NCBI RefSeq assembly: GCF_000091305.1
Contig: NC_013929.1
Span: 8,184,001 to 8,248,000, forward strand
Direction of reading: 5' to 3'
Source: Streptomyces scabiei 87.22
GTDB taxonomy: Bacteria; Actinomycetota; Actinomycetes; Streptomycetales; Streptomycetaceae
Length of the DNA: 64,000 nucleotides
Below, one piece after another: positions 42,912 to 52,300 of this stretch. The position numbers and the translations under genes are program-made. Below the pieces are notes generated by a model. It worked only from the letters and a program-made list of their open reading frames with translations. It made no database searches and had not been told where the DNA came from. The first letter of the stretch is position 1. Each line of letters begins with the position of its first letter.

Positions 42912-43349
42912 TCAGGCGGCCGCCTCCCGGCGCGCGCTCCTGCGCAGCCAGTACATCGCCGTGACCGGAAGGATCACGGGGATGAACAGGTAGCCGATCC
43001 CGTAGTCCGACCACACCGTCCTGTCCGGGAACGCCGACGGCTCCACCAGCGTCCACGTCCCCACGATCAGCACGCCCGCCAGTTCCACCGCACAGCACAC
43101 CCGTGCCGCCTTCCGGGCGAACTCCCCGCCCCGGACCAGCGAGTACGTGATGAACCCGTAGACCACCCCGGCCACCGCGGACAGCGTGTACGCGAGCGGT
43201 GCGTGCGCGAACTCGGTGGAGATCTGCACCGCGGACCGCGACACGGCCCCGACGACCATCACGCCGTACAGCCAGACCAGCAGCATCCCCGGTCCGCTGA
43301 TCAGCCGCGTCCGCTTCGTCTCCTGCCGCACTTCGTCCGTCGCGCTCAC
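42912..43349 (-). CDS. Small four-helix membrane protein
   Basis: 145 aa from GTG 43349, chosen for GGGGAGG 5 bases upstream. Four hydrophobic segments: GMLLVWLYGVMVVGAVS, YTLSAVAGVVYGFITYSL, VCCAVELAGVLIVGTWTL, YGIGYLFIPVILPVTAMYWL. No family function recognised. One base separates it from the stop of the upstream membrane gene, so the pair are coupled and may form a complex. Confidence 0.82.
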   Translation of the reverse strand: MSATDEVRQETKRTRLISGPGMLLVWLYGVMVVGAVSRSAVQISTEFAHAPLAYTLSAVAGVVYGFITYSLVRGGEFARKAARVCCAVELAGVLIVGTWTLVEPSAFPDRTVWSDYGIGYLFIPVILPVTAMYWLRRSARREAAA

Positions 43350-43350
43350 G

Positions 43351-43710
43351 TCAGCCTCCCCAGATGTCGTAGAGCCGCACCTGCAGCACGGCGAGCACCA
43401 CACCGCCGGCCGCGACGGTCACGCTGCCCCAGCGGGTGCGCTCCGCCAGGGACATGAACCCGGTGACCGGGACGCAGGCGAACGCTCCGAGCAGGTAGGA
43501 GACGAAGATCGTGGTTCCCTGCTCCGGCTTCTCCCCGCGCGCCAACTGCACGATCCCGACGACCAGTTGCACCAGGGCCAGCACCGACACCACGGCCATG
43601 CCGATGAAGTGCCAGTCCTTGGTCGGCTGATCGCGGTACGCGGCCCAGCCGCACCAGGCGGCGAGCAGAAGCGCGGCGACGGCGGTCGTCACCGTCAGGG
43701 GAACAAGCAT
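43351..43710 (-). CDS. Small membrane protein, partner of the next gene
   Basis: 119 aa with four hydrophobic stretches: LTVTTAVAALLLAAWCGWAA, FIGMAVVSVLALVQLVVGIV, TIFVSYLLGAFACVPVTGF, WGSVTVAAGGVVLAVLQV. Similar small integral-membrane pairs of unknown function occur in Streptomyces. First gene of a two-gene operon. Confidence 0.82.
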   Translation of the reverse strand: MLVPLTVTTAVAALLLAAWCGWAAYRDQPTKDWHFIGMAVVSVLALVQLVVGIVQLARGEKPEQGTTIFVSYLLGAFACVPVTGFMSLAERTRWGSVTVAAGGVVLAVLQVRLYDIWGG

Positions 43711-43844
43711 GCCGCGACCCTATTACGGCGCAAAACCCCGCCACGTCCGGCCCCGCCCCAGGAGGCCCGCCGGGCGTGCACCGTGGCCTTGGCCACAGCG
43801 ACGGATGCCCACAGGGTGGACGCCACTCCACTCCACCTGCTGGT

Positions 43845-43856
43845 ATTCCCGGTAAT
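43845..43856. promoter_or_regulatory. Imperfect dyad upstream of the met leader
   Basis: ATTCCCGGTAAT, symmetric at five of six pairs, lies about 60 bases before the leader peptide. It may be an operator for a sulphur regulator; support is limited to symmetry and position. Confidence 0.3.
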
Positions 43857-43916
43857 GCTGTCCGTATCGCGGACGCTCCGCTCTCACCTGCCGCATACAT
43901 CTGTTTTACTGATCTC

Positions 43917-44003
43917 ATGACCACGACGAGCTGCCGCACCCTTGCGACCGAGGCGACGATGACGCCCGGTGCTCGTTGTATGTGTCGAATGTGCGCCTGC
44001 TAG
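43917..44003 (+). CDS. Cys/Met-rich leader peptide of the metNIQ operon
   Basis: 28 codons, MTTTSCRTLATEATM then TPGARCMCRMCAC and TAG. Five of the last eight residues are Cys or Met pairs (RCMCRMCAC). TTTACT at 43905-43910 fits a -10 element 6 bases before the ATG, so the mRNA is probably leaderless at this codon. Actinobacteria are known to use Cys-rich leaderless peptides for attenuation of sulphur genes (general knowledge). Ribosome stalling when Cys (or Met) is short would change folding of the downstream hairpins. Confidence 0.78.
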   Translation: MTTTSCRTLATEATMTPGARCMCRMCAC

Positions 44004-44027
44004 AGGCCCCCACCCCCCGGCACGTCC

Positions 44028-44096
44028 GTACGCGTCGCTGAACGCCGTACGTGACCCCTGTGCCCGCGCACGCCTTCCCTCCCGTACCCGGGCACA
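44028..44096 (+). promoter_or_regulatory. Attenuator hairpins before metN
   Basis: GTACGCGT (44028-44035) pairs with ACGCCGTAC (44042-44050) with one bulge; TGTGCCCG (44059-44066) pairs perfectly with CGGGCACA (44089-44096). The first begins 24 bases after the leader-peptide stop, where a stalled or released ribosome would decide which forms. The second is 25-37 bases before the metN start and may be the terminating or sequestering structure. Confidence 0.6.
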
Positions 44097-44121
44097 CCCC
44101 TGCCCCGCGTACTCGACAGTG

Positions 44122-45168
44122 ATGGAAACCCCAGTGATCACGACATCAGGCCTGACCAAGGTCTACCGCTCGCGCGGCCGTGAGGTCACCGCCCTCGACG
44201 GCGTCGACCTCCACGTCCGCGAGGGCGAGGTGTACGGCGTCGTCGGCCAGTCCGGCGCCGGCAAGTCCTCCCTCATCCGCTGCGTCAACCTGCTGGAGCG
44301 CCCCACCGCCGGCACCGTCACCGTCGCCGGGCGGGACCTCACCGCCCTCGCCGGGCGCGGCCCCCGTGCCGGCAAGGAGCTGCGGCGGGCGCGCAGCCGG
44401 ATCGGCATGGTCTTCCAGCACTTCAACCTGCTGTCCACCCGCACGGTCCAGGACAACGTCGAGCTGCCCCTGGAGATCCTCGGCAGGTCCGGCAAGGAGC
44501 GCTCCCGCAAGGCCCTCGAACTCCTCGACCTCGTCGGGCTCGCCGACCGGGCGAAGTCCTACCCGGCCCAGCTCTCCGGCGGTCAGAAGCAGCGCGTCGG
44601 CATCGCCCGCGCCCTCGCCGGCGACCCCGAGGTGCTCCTGTCCGACGAGGCCACCAGCGCCCTCGACCCGGAGACCACCCGCTCGATCCTGACGCTGCTG
44701 CGCGACCTCAACCGCGAGCTCGGCCTGACCGTCCTGCTGATCACCCACGAGATGGACGTCGTGAAGTCGGTCTGCGACTCGGCCGCGCTGATGGAGAACG
44801 GGCGCATCGTCGAGTCCGGCACGGTGAGCGAACTCCTCGCGACCCCCGGTTCCGAACTGGCCACCGCCCTCTTCCCGGTGACCGGCGACGCCACCGGCGA
44901 GGACCGCACCGTCGTCGACGTCACCTTCCAGGGCGAGGCGGCCACCCAGCCCGTCGTCTCCCGGCTGTCGCGCACCTACAACATCGACATCTCGATCCTC
45001 GGCGCCGCCATCGACACCGTCGGCGGCCTCCAGGTCGGCCGGATGCGCATCGAGCTGCCCGGCCGCTACGAGGACAACGTGGTGCCGATCGGCTTCCTGC
45101 GCGAACAGGGCCTCCAGATCGACGTCGTGGGCCAGGAGCCCGTCCTGGTGAAGGAAGGTGCCAAGTGA
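44122..45168 (+). CDS. metN: Methionine ABC transporter ATP-binding protein
   Basis: 348 aa from ATG 44122; GTG 44134 (VITTSGLTKVYRSRG) is an alternative with GGAAA before it. Walker A VVGQSGAGKSSLIRCVN, Q-loop VFQHFNLL, ABC signature QLSGGQKQRVGIARAL, Walker B VLLSDEATSALDPE, H-loop LLITHEMDVV. The C-terminal NIL domain (about residues 270-345, VVDVTFQGEAATQPVVSRLS) is the substrate-sensing domain of MetN, which inhibits transport when methionine is abundant. The stop overlaps metI (GTGA). Confidence 0.95.
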   Translation: METPVITTSGLTKVYRSRGREVTALDGVDLHVREGEVYGVVGQSGAGKSSLIRCVNLLERPTAGTVTVAGRDLTALAGRGPRAGKELRRARSRIGMVFQHFNLLSTRTVQDNVELPLEILGRSGKERSRKALELLDLVGLADRAKSYPAQLSGGQKQRVGIARALAGDPEVLLSDEATSALDPETTRSILTLLRDLNRELGLTVLLITHEMDVVKSVCDSAALMENGRIVESGTVSELLATPGSELATALFPVTGDATGEDRTVVDVTFQGEAATQPVVSRLSRTYNIDISILGAAIDTVGGLQVGRMRIELPGRYEDNVVPIGFLREQGLQIDVVGQEPVLVKEGAK

Positions 45169-45896
45169 CCTGGTCCGAGATGCGGCCGCTGCTGGAGCAG
45201 GCCTGTTGGGACACCCTCTACATGGTCGGCTGGTCCACGCTCGTCGCGGTCGTCGTCGGTCTGCCGCTCGGCATCCTGCTCGTCCTCACGGACCGGGACG
45301 GGCTGCTGCGCAACGTCCTCGCCAACAAGGTCATCGGGCAGGTCGTGAACGTGGCCCGCTCGATGCCCTTCATCATCCTGATGGTCGCGCTGATGGGCTT
45401 CACCCGCTGGGTCACCGGCTCGACCATCGGCCGTGAGGCGGCCGTCGTGCCGCTCGCCATCGGCGCCGTCCCGTTCTTCGCGCGCCTGGTCGAGACGGCC
45501 GTCCGAGAGGTGGACCACGGGCTCGTCGAGGCCGTGCAGGCCATGGGCGGCACCACCTGGACCGTCGTCCGCAGGGTCCTCGTCCCGGAGTCCCTGCCCT
45601 CACTGATCTCCTCGGCCACCACGACCGTCGTCGCCCTCATCGGCTACTCGGCCATGGCCGGCACGGTCGGCGCGGGCGGCCTCGGCGACATCGCCATCCG
45701 GTACGGCTACCAGCGCTTCGAGACCGAGCTGATGTGGATCACCGTGGTGGTCCTCGCGGTCGTCATCTCCGTCATCCAGTTCGCCGGCGACTCCGCGGCC
45801 CGGGCCCTGCACCGGCGCGGCGGCCGCTCCGGAGCGGCCCCCCGGCTCCGGCTGCTTGGGGCCGGAACCGCCACCGCGGACATGACCAAGGTCTAG
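45165..45896 (+). CDS. metI: Methionine ABC transporter permease
   Basis: 243 aa from GTG 45165. Five membrane helices typical of MetI; the EAA coupling loop is EAVQAMGGTTWTVVRRVLVPESLPSL (E..A..G pattern). MSEMRPLLEQACWDTLYMVG is the N-terminal amphipathic part. A C-terminal charged tail of about 25 residues (RRGGRSGAAPRLRLLG) is longer than in enteric MetI. Confidence 0.95.
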   Translation: MTWSEMRPLLEQACWDTLYMVGWSTLVAVVVGLPLGILLVLTDRDGLLRNVLANKVIGQVVNVARSMPFIILMVALMGFTRWVTGSTIGREAAVVPLAIGAVPFFARLVETAVREVDHGLVEAVQAMGGTTWTVVRRVLVPESLPSLISSATTTVVALIGYSAMAGTVGAGGLGDIAIRYGYQRFETELMWITVVVLAVVISVIQFAGDSAARALHRRGGRSGAAPRLRLLGAGTATADMTKV

Positions 45897-45972
45897 CCCG
45901 CGCTCGGGCACCCGCAGACTTCCCGTCCCACCCACGACGGGACAGCTCCACCCAAAAGGAAAGGCACTTTTC

Positions 45973-46803
45973 GTGCGTAACACCGCCAAGTTCACCACCG
46001 CCGTACTCGCCGCCGGGGCCCTCACCCTCGGGCTCACCGCCTGCGGCGCGGACAAGACCGACGCGTCCGACACGAGCGGCCCCCTGGTCGTCGCCGCCAG
46101 CCCCACCCCGCACGCCGACATCCTCAACTTCGTGAAGGACAAGCTGGCCAAGGACGCCGGACTGGATCTGGAGGTCAAGGAGTTCAGCGACTACGTCCTG
46201 CAGAACCCGGCCACGCAGGACGGTTCCGTCGACGCCAACTACTTCCAGAACCAGCCGTACCTCGACGACTACAACAAGAAGAACGGCACGCACATCGTGC
46301 CCGTCGTCACCGTGCACCTGGAGCCCCTCGGCCTCTACTCGAACAAGCTCAAGAGCAAGGACGACCTCAAGAGCGGCGCGACCGTCGCCGTCCCGAACGA
46401 CACGGTCAACGAGGCACGCGCCCTCAAGCTCCTCGACTCCGCCGGGATCATCACGCTCAAGGACGGGGCCGGCACCGACGCGACCCCCGCCGACATCACC
46501 GCGAACCCGAGGAAGCTGAAGTTCAAGGAACTGGAGGCGGCCCAGACCCCGCGCTCCCTCGACGACGTCGACGCCGCGGTGATCAACGGCAACTACGCCC
46601 TCGAAGCCGACCTCTCGCCCGCCGACGACGCCCTCGCCGTCGAGCCCGCCAAGGGCAACCCGAACGGCAACTTCCTCGCCGTCAAGGAGGGCAACGAGGA
46701 CGACCCGCGCGTGAAGAAGCTCGCGGAGCTCCTCACCTCCGACGAGGTGCGGAAGTTCATCGAGGACAAGTGGAGCAACGGCTCCGTCATCCCGTCGTTC
46801 TGA
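45973..46803 (+). CDS. metQ: MetQ/NlpA substrate-binding lipoprotein
   Basis: 276 aa from GTG 45973 (AAAAGGAAAGG upstream). Lipoprotein signal ending LTLGLTACG; Cys25 is the lipidated residue. VVAASPTPHADILNFVKDKL opens the MetQ domain; NYFQNQPYLDDYNKKNG and AAVINGNYALEADLSP are ligand-binding landmarks. It captures methionine (D/L or its sulphoxide) outside the membrane for MetNI. Last gene of the operon, ended by the hairpin at 46870. Confidence 0.95.
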   Translation: MRNTAKFTTAVLAAGALTLGLTACGADKTDASDTSGPLVVAASPTPHADILNFVKDKLAKDAGLDLEVKEFSDYVLQNPATQDGSVDANYFQNQPYLDDYNKKNGTHIVPVVTVHLEPLGLYSNKLKSKDDLKSGATVAVPNDTVNEARALKLLDSAGIITLKDGAGTDATPADITANPRKLKFKELEAAQTPRSLDDVDAAVINGNYALEADLSPADDALAVEPAKGNPNGNFLAVKEGNEDDPRVKKLAELLTSDEVRKFIEDKWSNGSVIPSF

Positions 46804-46869
46804 CCCGGGTCCCCTCCCGCTCCCGTCCTTCCGTGCCGACGGCACGTATACGGCGTATCGCCACGCATC

Positions 46870-46899
46870 GGGGCCGCTCCCTCACGGGGAGTCGGCCCC
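46870..46899 (+). terminator. metNIQ operon terminator
   Basis: GGGGCCGCTCCC (46870-46881) and GGGGAGTCGGCCCC (46886-46899) pair with one bulged base and a 4-base loop, 67 bp after metQ. Confidence 0.75.
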
Positions 46900-46980
46900 C
46901 TGGTGCGATTCAGTGCTTTCATGCTGCATGCTGGGCAGTTCGGCAGGCTCTCAAAGTTTTCGAAGGTTACGGAGCGGCGC

Positions 46981-47619
46981 ATGATGAGCACCTTTCCCGA
47001 CATCTCCATCAACACGGATCGGTTGGTTCTGCGCCCGTTCGACGAGGACGACATCCAGGCCTTCACCGAGATGATGAACGACGAGCAGGTGATGGCCTGG
47101 ACCGATGTCCCCCAGCCCTTCACCGAACGCGAGGCGCGTACCTGGATCACCGGGTACGCGCCCACCGAACGCACGTCGGGACGGGGCCTGGACCTCGCGG
47201 TCACCGAGTTCCTCACCCAGCGCCTGGTCGGCGTCATCCGGCTGACCAAGACCGACTGGCACGTACGAGCGACGGAACTCTCGTACGTCGTCGCCCCCTG
47301 GGCGCGCGGCGAGGGCTATGCCTCCGAGGCCGCCCTCGCCACCGCCCAATGGCTGTTCCGTGAGCAGAAGTTCGAACGCATCGAGCTGCGCACGGCCGCC
47401 GACAACACCGCCTCCCAGCAGGTCGCGCAGAAGATCGGCTGTATCAGCGAGGGCGTCCTGCGCAACGCCTGTATAGCGCGCACCCGCACCGCCGAGGACG
47501 GCTGGACCGAGGTCCGTACGGACTTCATCGTCTGGAGCCTCCTCCCGGAGGACATCGAGGGTGTCAGCGAGGAACTGGCCGACAGCGGCGGTTACGGGGC
47601 CTACTCGGACTGGAACTGA
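46981..47619 (+). CDS. GNAT-family acetyltransferase (RimJ/RimL type)
   Basis: 212 aa from ATG 46981 with GGAG 6 bases upstream; the ORF open to 46903 is less likely coding. Opening INTDRLVLRPFDEDDIQAF is the RimJ/RimL signature; LSYVVAPWARGEGYASEAAL is the acetyl-CoA motif; RIELRTAADNTASQQVAQKIG completes it. Probably acetylates a protein N-terminus or small amine. Monocistronic. Confidence 0.9.
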   Translation: MMSTFPDISINTDRLVLRPFDEDDIQAFTEMMNDEQVMAWTDVPQPFTEREARTWITGYAPTERTSGRGLDLAVTEFLTQRLVGVIRLTKTDWHVRATELSYVVAPWARGEGYASEAALATAQWLFREQKFERIELRTAADNTASQQVAQKIGCISEGVLRNACIARTRTAEDGWTEVRTDFIVWSLLPEDIEGVSEELADSGGYGAYSDWN

Positions 47620-47744
47620 ACCCCCGCGGCCGTCGCGGGGCCGCGAACCCGGCCGCCGGAGCCCACCGGGCCACCGGGTAGTCTCGACGCACCCCGTGCG
47701 GGCATTCCCGACGACCTGCGAAGACCCTCTGGAGACTGACGAAG

Positions 47745-48956
47745 ATGGCCGACCGGGTCACGGTGATCGGCTGGGACGGCTCCCCCCTGACCGCCGCGGC
47801 ACGTTCCGCCCTCGCCGCCGCCACGCTGGTGGCCGGCGCGGCCCACCATCTCGCACTGCCCGAGGTGCCCCCGCGCGCCGAACGCATCCGCCTCGGCAGC
47901 GTCGCCCTCGCCGCCCGCCGCATCGCCGGCCACCGGGGAACCGCGGTCGTCCTCGCCGACGGCGACCCGGGGTACTTCGGTGTCGTCCGCACCCTGCGGT
48001 CCCCCGAGTTCGGCCTGGAGGTCGAGGTCGTCCCCGGTGTCTCCTCGGTCGCCGCCGCCTTCGCCCGCGCGGGCATGCCCTGGGACGACGCGGAGGTCGT
48101 CGTCGCCCACCGCCGTACGCTGCGCCGCGCGGTGAACGTCTGCCGTGCCCACACCAAGGTCGCCGTCCTCACTTCGCCCGGCGCCGGACCCGCCGAACTC
48201 GGCCTGCTCCTCGACAGTGTCCACCGCACCTTCGTCGTCTGCGAGGAACTCGGCACGGAACGCGAGCGGGTCACCGTCCTCAGCTCCGACAAGGCCGTGG
48301 ACCGTACCTGGCGCGACCCCAACCTCGTCATCGTCATCGGCGGCCACGCGGGCGCGGCCGCCGGCGGCGGCTGGCTCGCCGGGCGCGACCCCGCCGCCGG
48401 ACCGCGCGGCTGGGCCCTGCCCTCCGCCGTCTACGGCGGTGCCCTGGGCGAGGGCGAGTCCGAACTGCTGCGCTCCTCCCAACTCGCCTGCCTGGGCCCC
48501 CGGGTGGGCGACCTCGTCTGGGACATCGGCTCCGGCAGCGGTGCCTTCGCCACCGAGGCAGCCCGCTGCGGCGCCGCCGTGATCGCCGTGGACCACGACC
48601 CCGAAGCCTGCGGCCGGACCACCCTCGCCGCCCGCCGCTTCGGCGTGCAGCTCCAGGTGGTGCACGGAGCCGCCCCGCACGTCCTGGAGAACCTGCCCGA
48701 ACCCGATGTCGTACGCGTCGGCGGCGGGGGAGCCCGGGTGGTCTCGGCCGTGGCCGACCGCCGCCCGCGGCGCATCGTCACCCACGCCCTGACCAGGCCC
48801 GCCGCCGAGCGCGTCGGACGGGACCTGACCGAGCACGGGTACGAGGTCCGCTGCGACTTCGTCCAGTCCGTGGAACTCGATACCAGGGCCTGGACGGAAC
48901 GGGAGCGGAGCGTCGCGTTCCTGCTCAGCGGGACTCTGCCCGAACGTTCCGTGTGA
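47745..48956 (+). CDS. cobL: Precorrin-6Y C5,15-methyltransferase (decarboxylating)
   Basis: 403 aa. N-terminal CbiE-like tetrapyrrole methylase (VTVIGWDGSPLTAAARSALA, GDPGYFGVVRTLRS, EVVPGVSSVAAAFARAGMPW) to about residue 200, then CbiT-like SAM methyltransferase (GDLVWDIGSGSGAFATEAAR, PEPDVVRVGGGGARVVSAV). It methylates precorrin-6Y at C5 and C15 and removes the C12 acetate carboxyl in aerobic cobalamin synthesis. GGAG lies 11 bases before ATG. Next gene is the BluB-CobT fusion. Confidence 0.95.
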   Translation: MADRVTVIGWDGSPLTAAARSALAAATLVAGAAHHLALPEVPPRAERIRLGSVALAARRIAGHRGTAVVLADGDPGYFGVVRTLRSPEFGLEVEVVPGVSSVAAAFARAGMPWDDAEVVVAHRRTLRRAVNVCRAHTKVAVLTSPGAGPAELGLLLDSVHRTFVVCEELGTERERVTVLSSDKAVDRTWRDPNLVIVIGGHAGAAAGGGWLAGRDPAAGPRGWALPSAVYGGALGEGESELLRSSQLACLGPRVGDLVWDIGSGSGAFATEAARCGAAVIAVDHDPEACGRTTLAARRFGVQLQVVHGAAPHVLENLPEPDVVRVGGGGARVVSAVADRRPRRIVTHALTRPAAERVGRDLTEHGYEVRCDFVQSVELDTRAWTERERSVAFLLSGTLPERSV

Positions 48957-49042
48957 TCCGGTTGTCGTACCGGCGCGGTAGGCTGGCCGACTGTTGTACC
49001 GCACTTCGACATCCGGCCTTTCGTCGGTCAATGTCCTAAAAG

Positions 49043-49063
49043 CACGCCCGTTTTGAGGGCGTG
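49043..49063 (+). terminator. Short perfect hairpin in the bluB-cobT leader
   Basis: CACGCCC-GTTTTGA-GGGCGTG. Within the 347-bp gap 48957-49303. It could end cobL transcription or be part of a leader structure of the next gene. No cobalamin-riboswitch core was recognised in the gap. Confidence 0.45.
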
Positions 49064-49095
49064 TGTGGTACGGCGAAACGGGGAGGACGCGCAAC

Positions 49096-49245
49096 GTGGC
49101 GCAGTCCACAGTGGACCGTCGCGGATCAAGCTGTCGCGACGGGGGGACGACCGGGACAATGGCCCTTCAATGGCTTTGTCGACATGCAGCCGGGTCGTCA
49201 CGTGCCGCTGGGCACGCACGCTCGTTCTCCACAGTGGGGCGGTAG
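49096..49245 (+). CDS. Candidate leader ORF before bluB-cobT
   Basis: 49 codons from GTG 49096, with GGGGAGG 9-10 bases upstream: VAQSTVDRRGSSCRDGGTTG...MALQWLCRHAAGSSR. It ends 58 bases before ATG 49304. No family match; Arg/Ser/Cys-rich composition and the good ribosome-binding site are the only support. It could equally be chance in GC-rich DNA. Confidence 0.25.
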   Translation: MAQSTVDRRGSSCRDGGTTGTMALQWLCRHAAGSSRAAGHARSFSTVGR

Positions 49246-49303
49246 GTGCGCCGTTCCCGGGCCAGCTGGCATGGAGGCACTAACCGATGGGCGAGGGGTA
49301 CGC

Positions 49304-52300
49304 ATGACCGACACCGGCCAGGTCCCGGGCGAGGGACTGCCGGAGAGCGCAGGCATGGTGGAGCAGCCGGGCGTCCCTGCGCCGGGTGCGTACACCTACC
49401 TCTCCGAGACCGCCGCCGAGGACGAAGATCTCCTGCTGCCGGGCGCCCAGGGCGCGTGGGGCAACGAGATGCCCCCGCCCGCCCCCGAGCCCGTCGTCCA
49501 GGTCGTCCACGAGCCCGCCGTCCATGAGCCGGGCCCGCACGAGATGTCCGGCCGCGACAGCGGCTCGCACGACCTGAGCGCCGTCCGTACCCCCGTCGCG
49601 ACCCCCGTCCCGCAGCCGCCGGTGGCCCGCCGCCCGCTGCACCTCGGTCCGCCGACCCCCGACGCCTCCGCCAGCCCGGTCCGCTCCCTCGCCGACCGCG
49701 GGCCGGCCGGTGCCCCCGTGCCGCCGAGCGCCGTACGCCACCCCGGCCCGGAGTACCTCGACGCGCCCCAGCAGCCCGTGTCGCAGTGGGTCGGCGCCCC
49801 CGCGCAGGCCACCCCCGCGGTGGCGCCCGGGGGAGCGGCCGCAGAAACGGTCGTTCCGCAGGAGGCACAGCTCTCCGTGGCCGTGGCCGAGACGACACCG
49901 GCCGAGGACATCCAGGACGCCGAGGCTCTCCACCAGGCCCAGGACGCGGCCTACGCCCTGGCGCAGGAGGCCGCGGCCGCCCAGTTCCGGAACCCGGAGG
50001 CAGTGGGGACGCCGGTCGCGGCGCAGTTCCAGGCCCCGGAGACGGCCGAGCCGCAGGCGGACGCGGCGGAGCCGAACGCATCGCAGCCGGACGCGCCGGA
50101 GCCGGATGCCCCGGAGGCCGGTGTAGCGCCGGTCGCCGTCGAGGCGCAGGTGCCGGAGGCCGTCGAGACGCCGGCCGTCGAGCAGACGGCCGAGGCGGTC
50201 GAGCCGCAGGCGCACCCCGGGGAGGCCGAGGAAGCGCCGGCCGTTGCCGAGGAGCAGGCGCCGCAGGCGCCGGAGGCGGTCGGGGCACCGGTCGTCGAGC
50301 AGGCAGCCGTGGTCGCCGAGGAGGCCGAGCCGCAGGCGCACGCCCCGGAGCCCGGGGACGTGCCGGTCGCCGTCGAGGCACAGATGCCTGAGACGGCCGA
50401 GGCACAGATGCCGGAGACGGCCGAGGCACAGATGCCGGAGACGGCCGAGCCGCAGGGCGCGGAGCAGCAAGCTGCCCCCGAGGCTGCCGCGGAGCCTTCC
50501 GTGCCGGAGACCGAGCCGGCCGTCGAGGCCCCCCAGGCGGTGGTCCAGCAGGACCCCGAGCCCGTGGAGACGGCACCCGAGGCGCAGGCACCCGAGGCGC
50601 CGGTCTCCCAGGAGCCCGAGCCCGTCGGCCCCGCCGCCGGGGACCCGGAGCCGGTACCGGCCGGGATCGTCGCCGAGGCCCAGGACGCCTCGCAGGTCGC
50701 TCAGGAGCCCGAGGCGCAGACCCCGGACCCCGTCGACGCGTCCGCTCCGGCCGTGCCCGACGAGGCCGAGGCGCTGCCCTTGGCCGACCCCGCCCTGCCC
50801 GAGCAGGCCGGAACGGCCGACCCGGCCGATGCCGGGCGGCCTGCGGCCCCGGAGCAGCAGGCGCCGGCCGACGAAGCCGACGCGACCGACGGGACCGACG
50901 AGCCGGGGACCCCCGCCGCGTCGGACGACGAGAGCACCCCCGCCCCCGCGCAGGAGTCCGGGCAGGCGACGTCGACCCCGGTCGCGGAGCCACCCCTGCC
51001 CCCGGAGGCCGAGGCGGAGCAGGCCCCGACGCCGGAACCCGAGGCGGAGCCCGTGCCCGAGGCCGCGGAAGCCCGGCCGCTGGAGCCCACGCAGCCGGAG
51101 GCCGAGGCCGCCGCACAGGGCCCGCAGGCCACCGAGCCGGTCGAGGCAGTGACGGACGAGGCAGCCGACGAGGAAGAGGAGCTGGCCGGGAGCGTGGACG
51201 GGGGCCGGGCCGAGGAAGCCGCAGCCGAGCAGACCGCCGCGTCCGACGGCGCTGCTCCGCAGCCGGAGGCCGTACCGACGCCCGACCCCGCCGAAGCCGT
51301 CGTCGAGCCCGAGGTCACCGAGGTGAACGCGGCCGACGAGCAGCCCGCCGAGGGAGAGCCGCAGGCGCAGTCCGGGCCCACCGACGAGGCGACCGCCGAA
51401 GCACCGGCCGACCCGCCGACCGTGGACCCCGAGACCGCTGTCCCCGTGACCGTGGACGCCGCCGCGACCGCCGAGCCCTCCCCGGCCGAGGCGCCGCACC
51501 CCGTGACCACCGGGATCGCCGCCCCCCAGGGTGCGGTGGTCCGGACCCCGGCCGAGCCCGCGCCGGACACACCGCTCGCCGAAGCGACCCGGGAGCCCGC
51601 ACCGGAGACCGGTGCCGTCCGTCCGCCGGAACCGTTCGTCCCCCTCCTCGGCTCCCTGCCGACCGCCGCCCCTCGAACGGCACCGGCCCCGTCGTCGGCG
51701 CCCGCCGTCACCGAGTTCCCGCCCGCCGAGGGGCAGGAGGAAGCGGCGGCCGGGCCCGCGGTCCCCGGTCCTCGGGACTCCGAGGACGAGACGATCGTCG
51801 TACCGCAGTCGCTCGCGGCGGCCGGCGCGGACGCGGAACCCGAGCTGGTCCAGAACGCCGAGGACCTGGCCACCCGGGCCGCCGACCAGGAGGACGGCGA
51901 AGCGGCGCACGAGGCCGAAGCAGTGGAAGCGGCAGCGGAGGAGAGCACGGACCCGGTGGACGAGACGCCCGACGACGTTCCCGTGTCCGACGTGCAGGAG
52001 GACGAGGCACGGCAGCCCACGGGCCCCGCCGCGCCGCCGTACGACGACGCCGAACGCGAGGCCGTCCTCAAGGTCATGCGCGAGCGCCGCGACATCCGCA
52101 ACGGCTTCCGCAGCGACCCCATCCCGCACGACGTCCTGCTCCGCGTGCTGGAGGCCGCCCACACGGCGCCCTCCGTCGGCCACTCGCAGCCCTGGGACTT
52201 CGTCGTCATCCGGTCCGCCGAGACGCGCCGCACGATGCACGAACTCGCCCAGCGTCAGCGCGAGGCGTACGCGAAGTCGCTGCCGAAGGGCCGGGCGAAG

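Noticed and set aside
49061..49303. Upstream extension of the BluB-CobT protein to 49061
   Set aside because: The added residues have poor coding character, and ATG 49304 has a well-placed ribosome-binding site.
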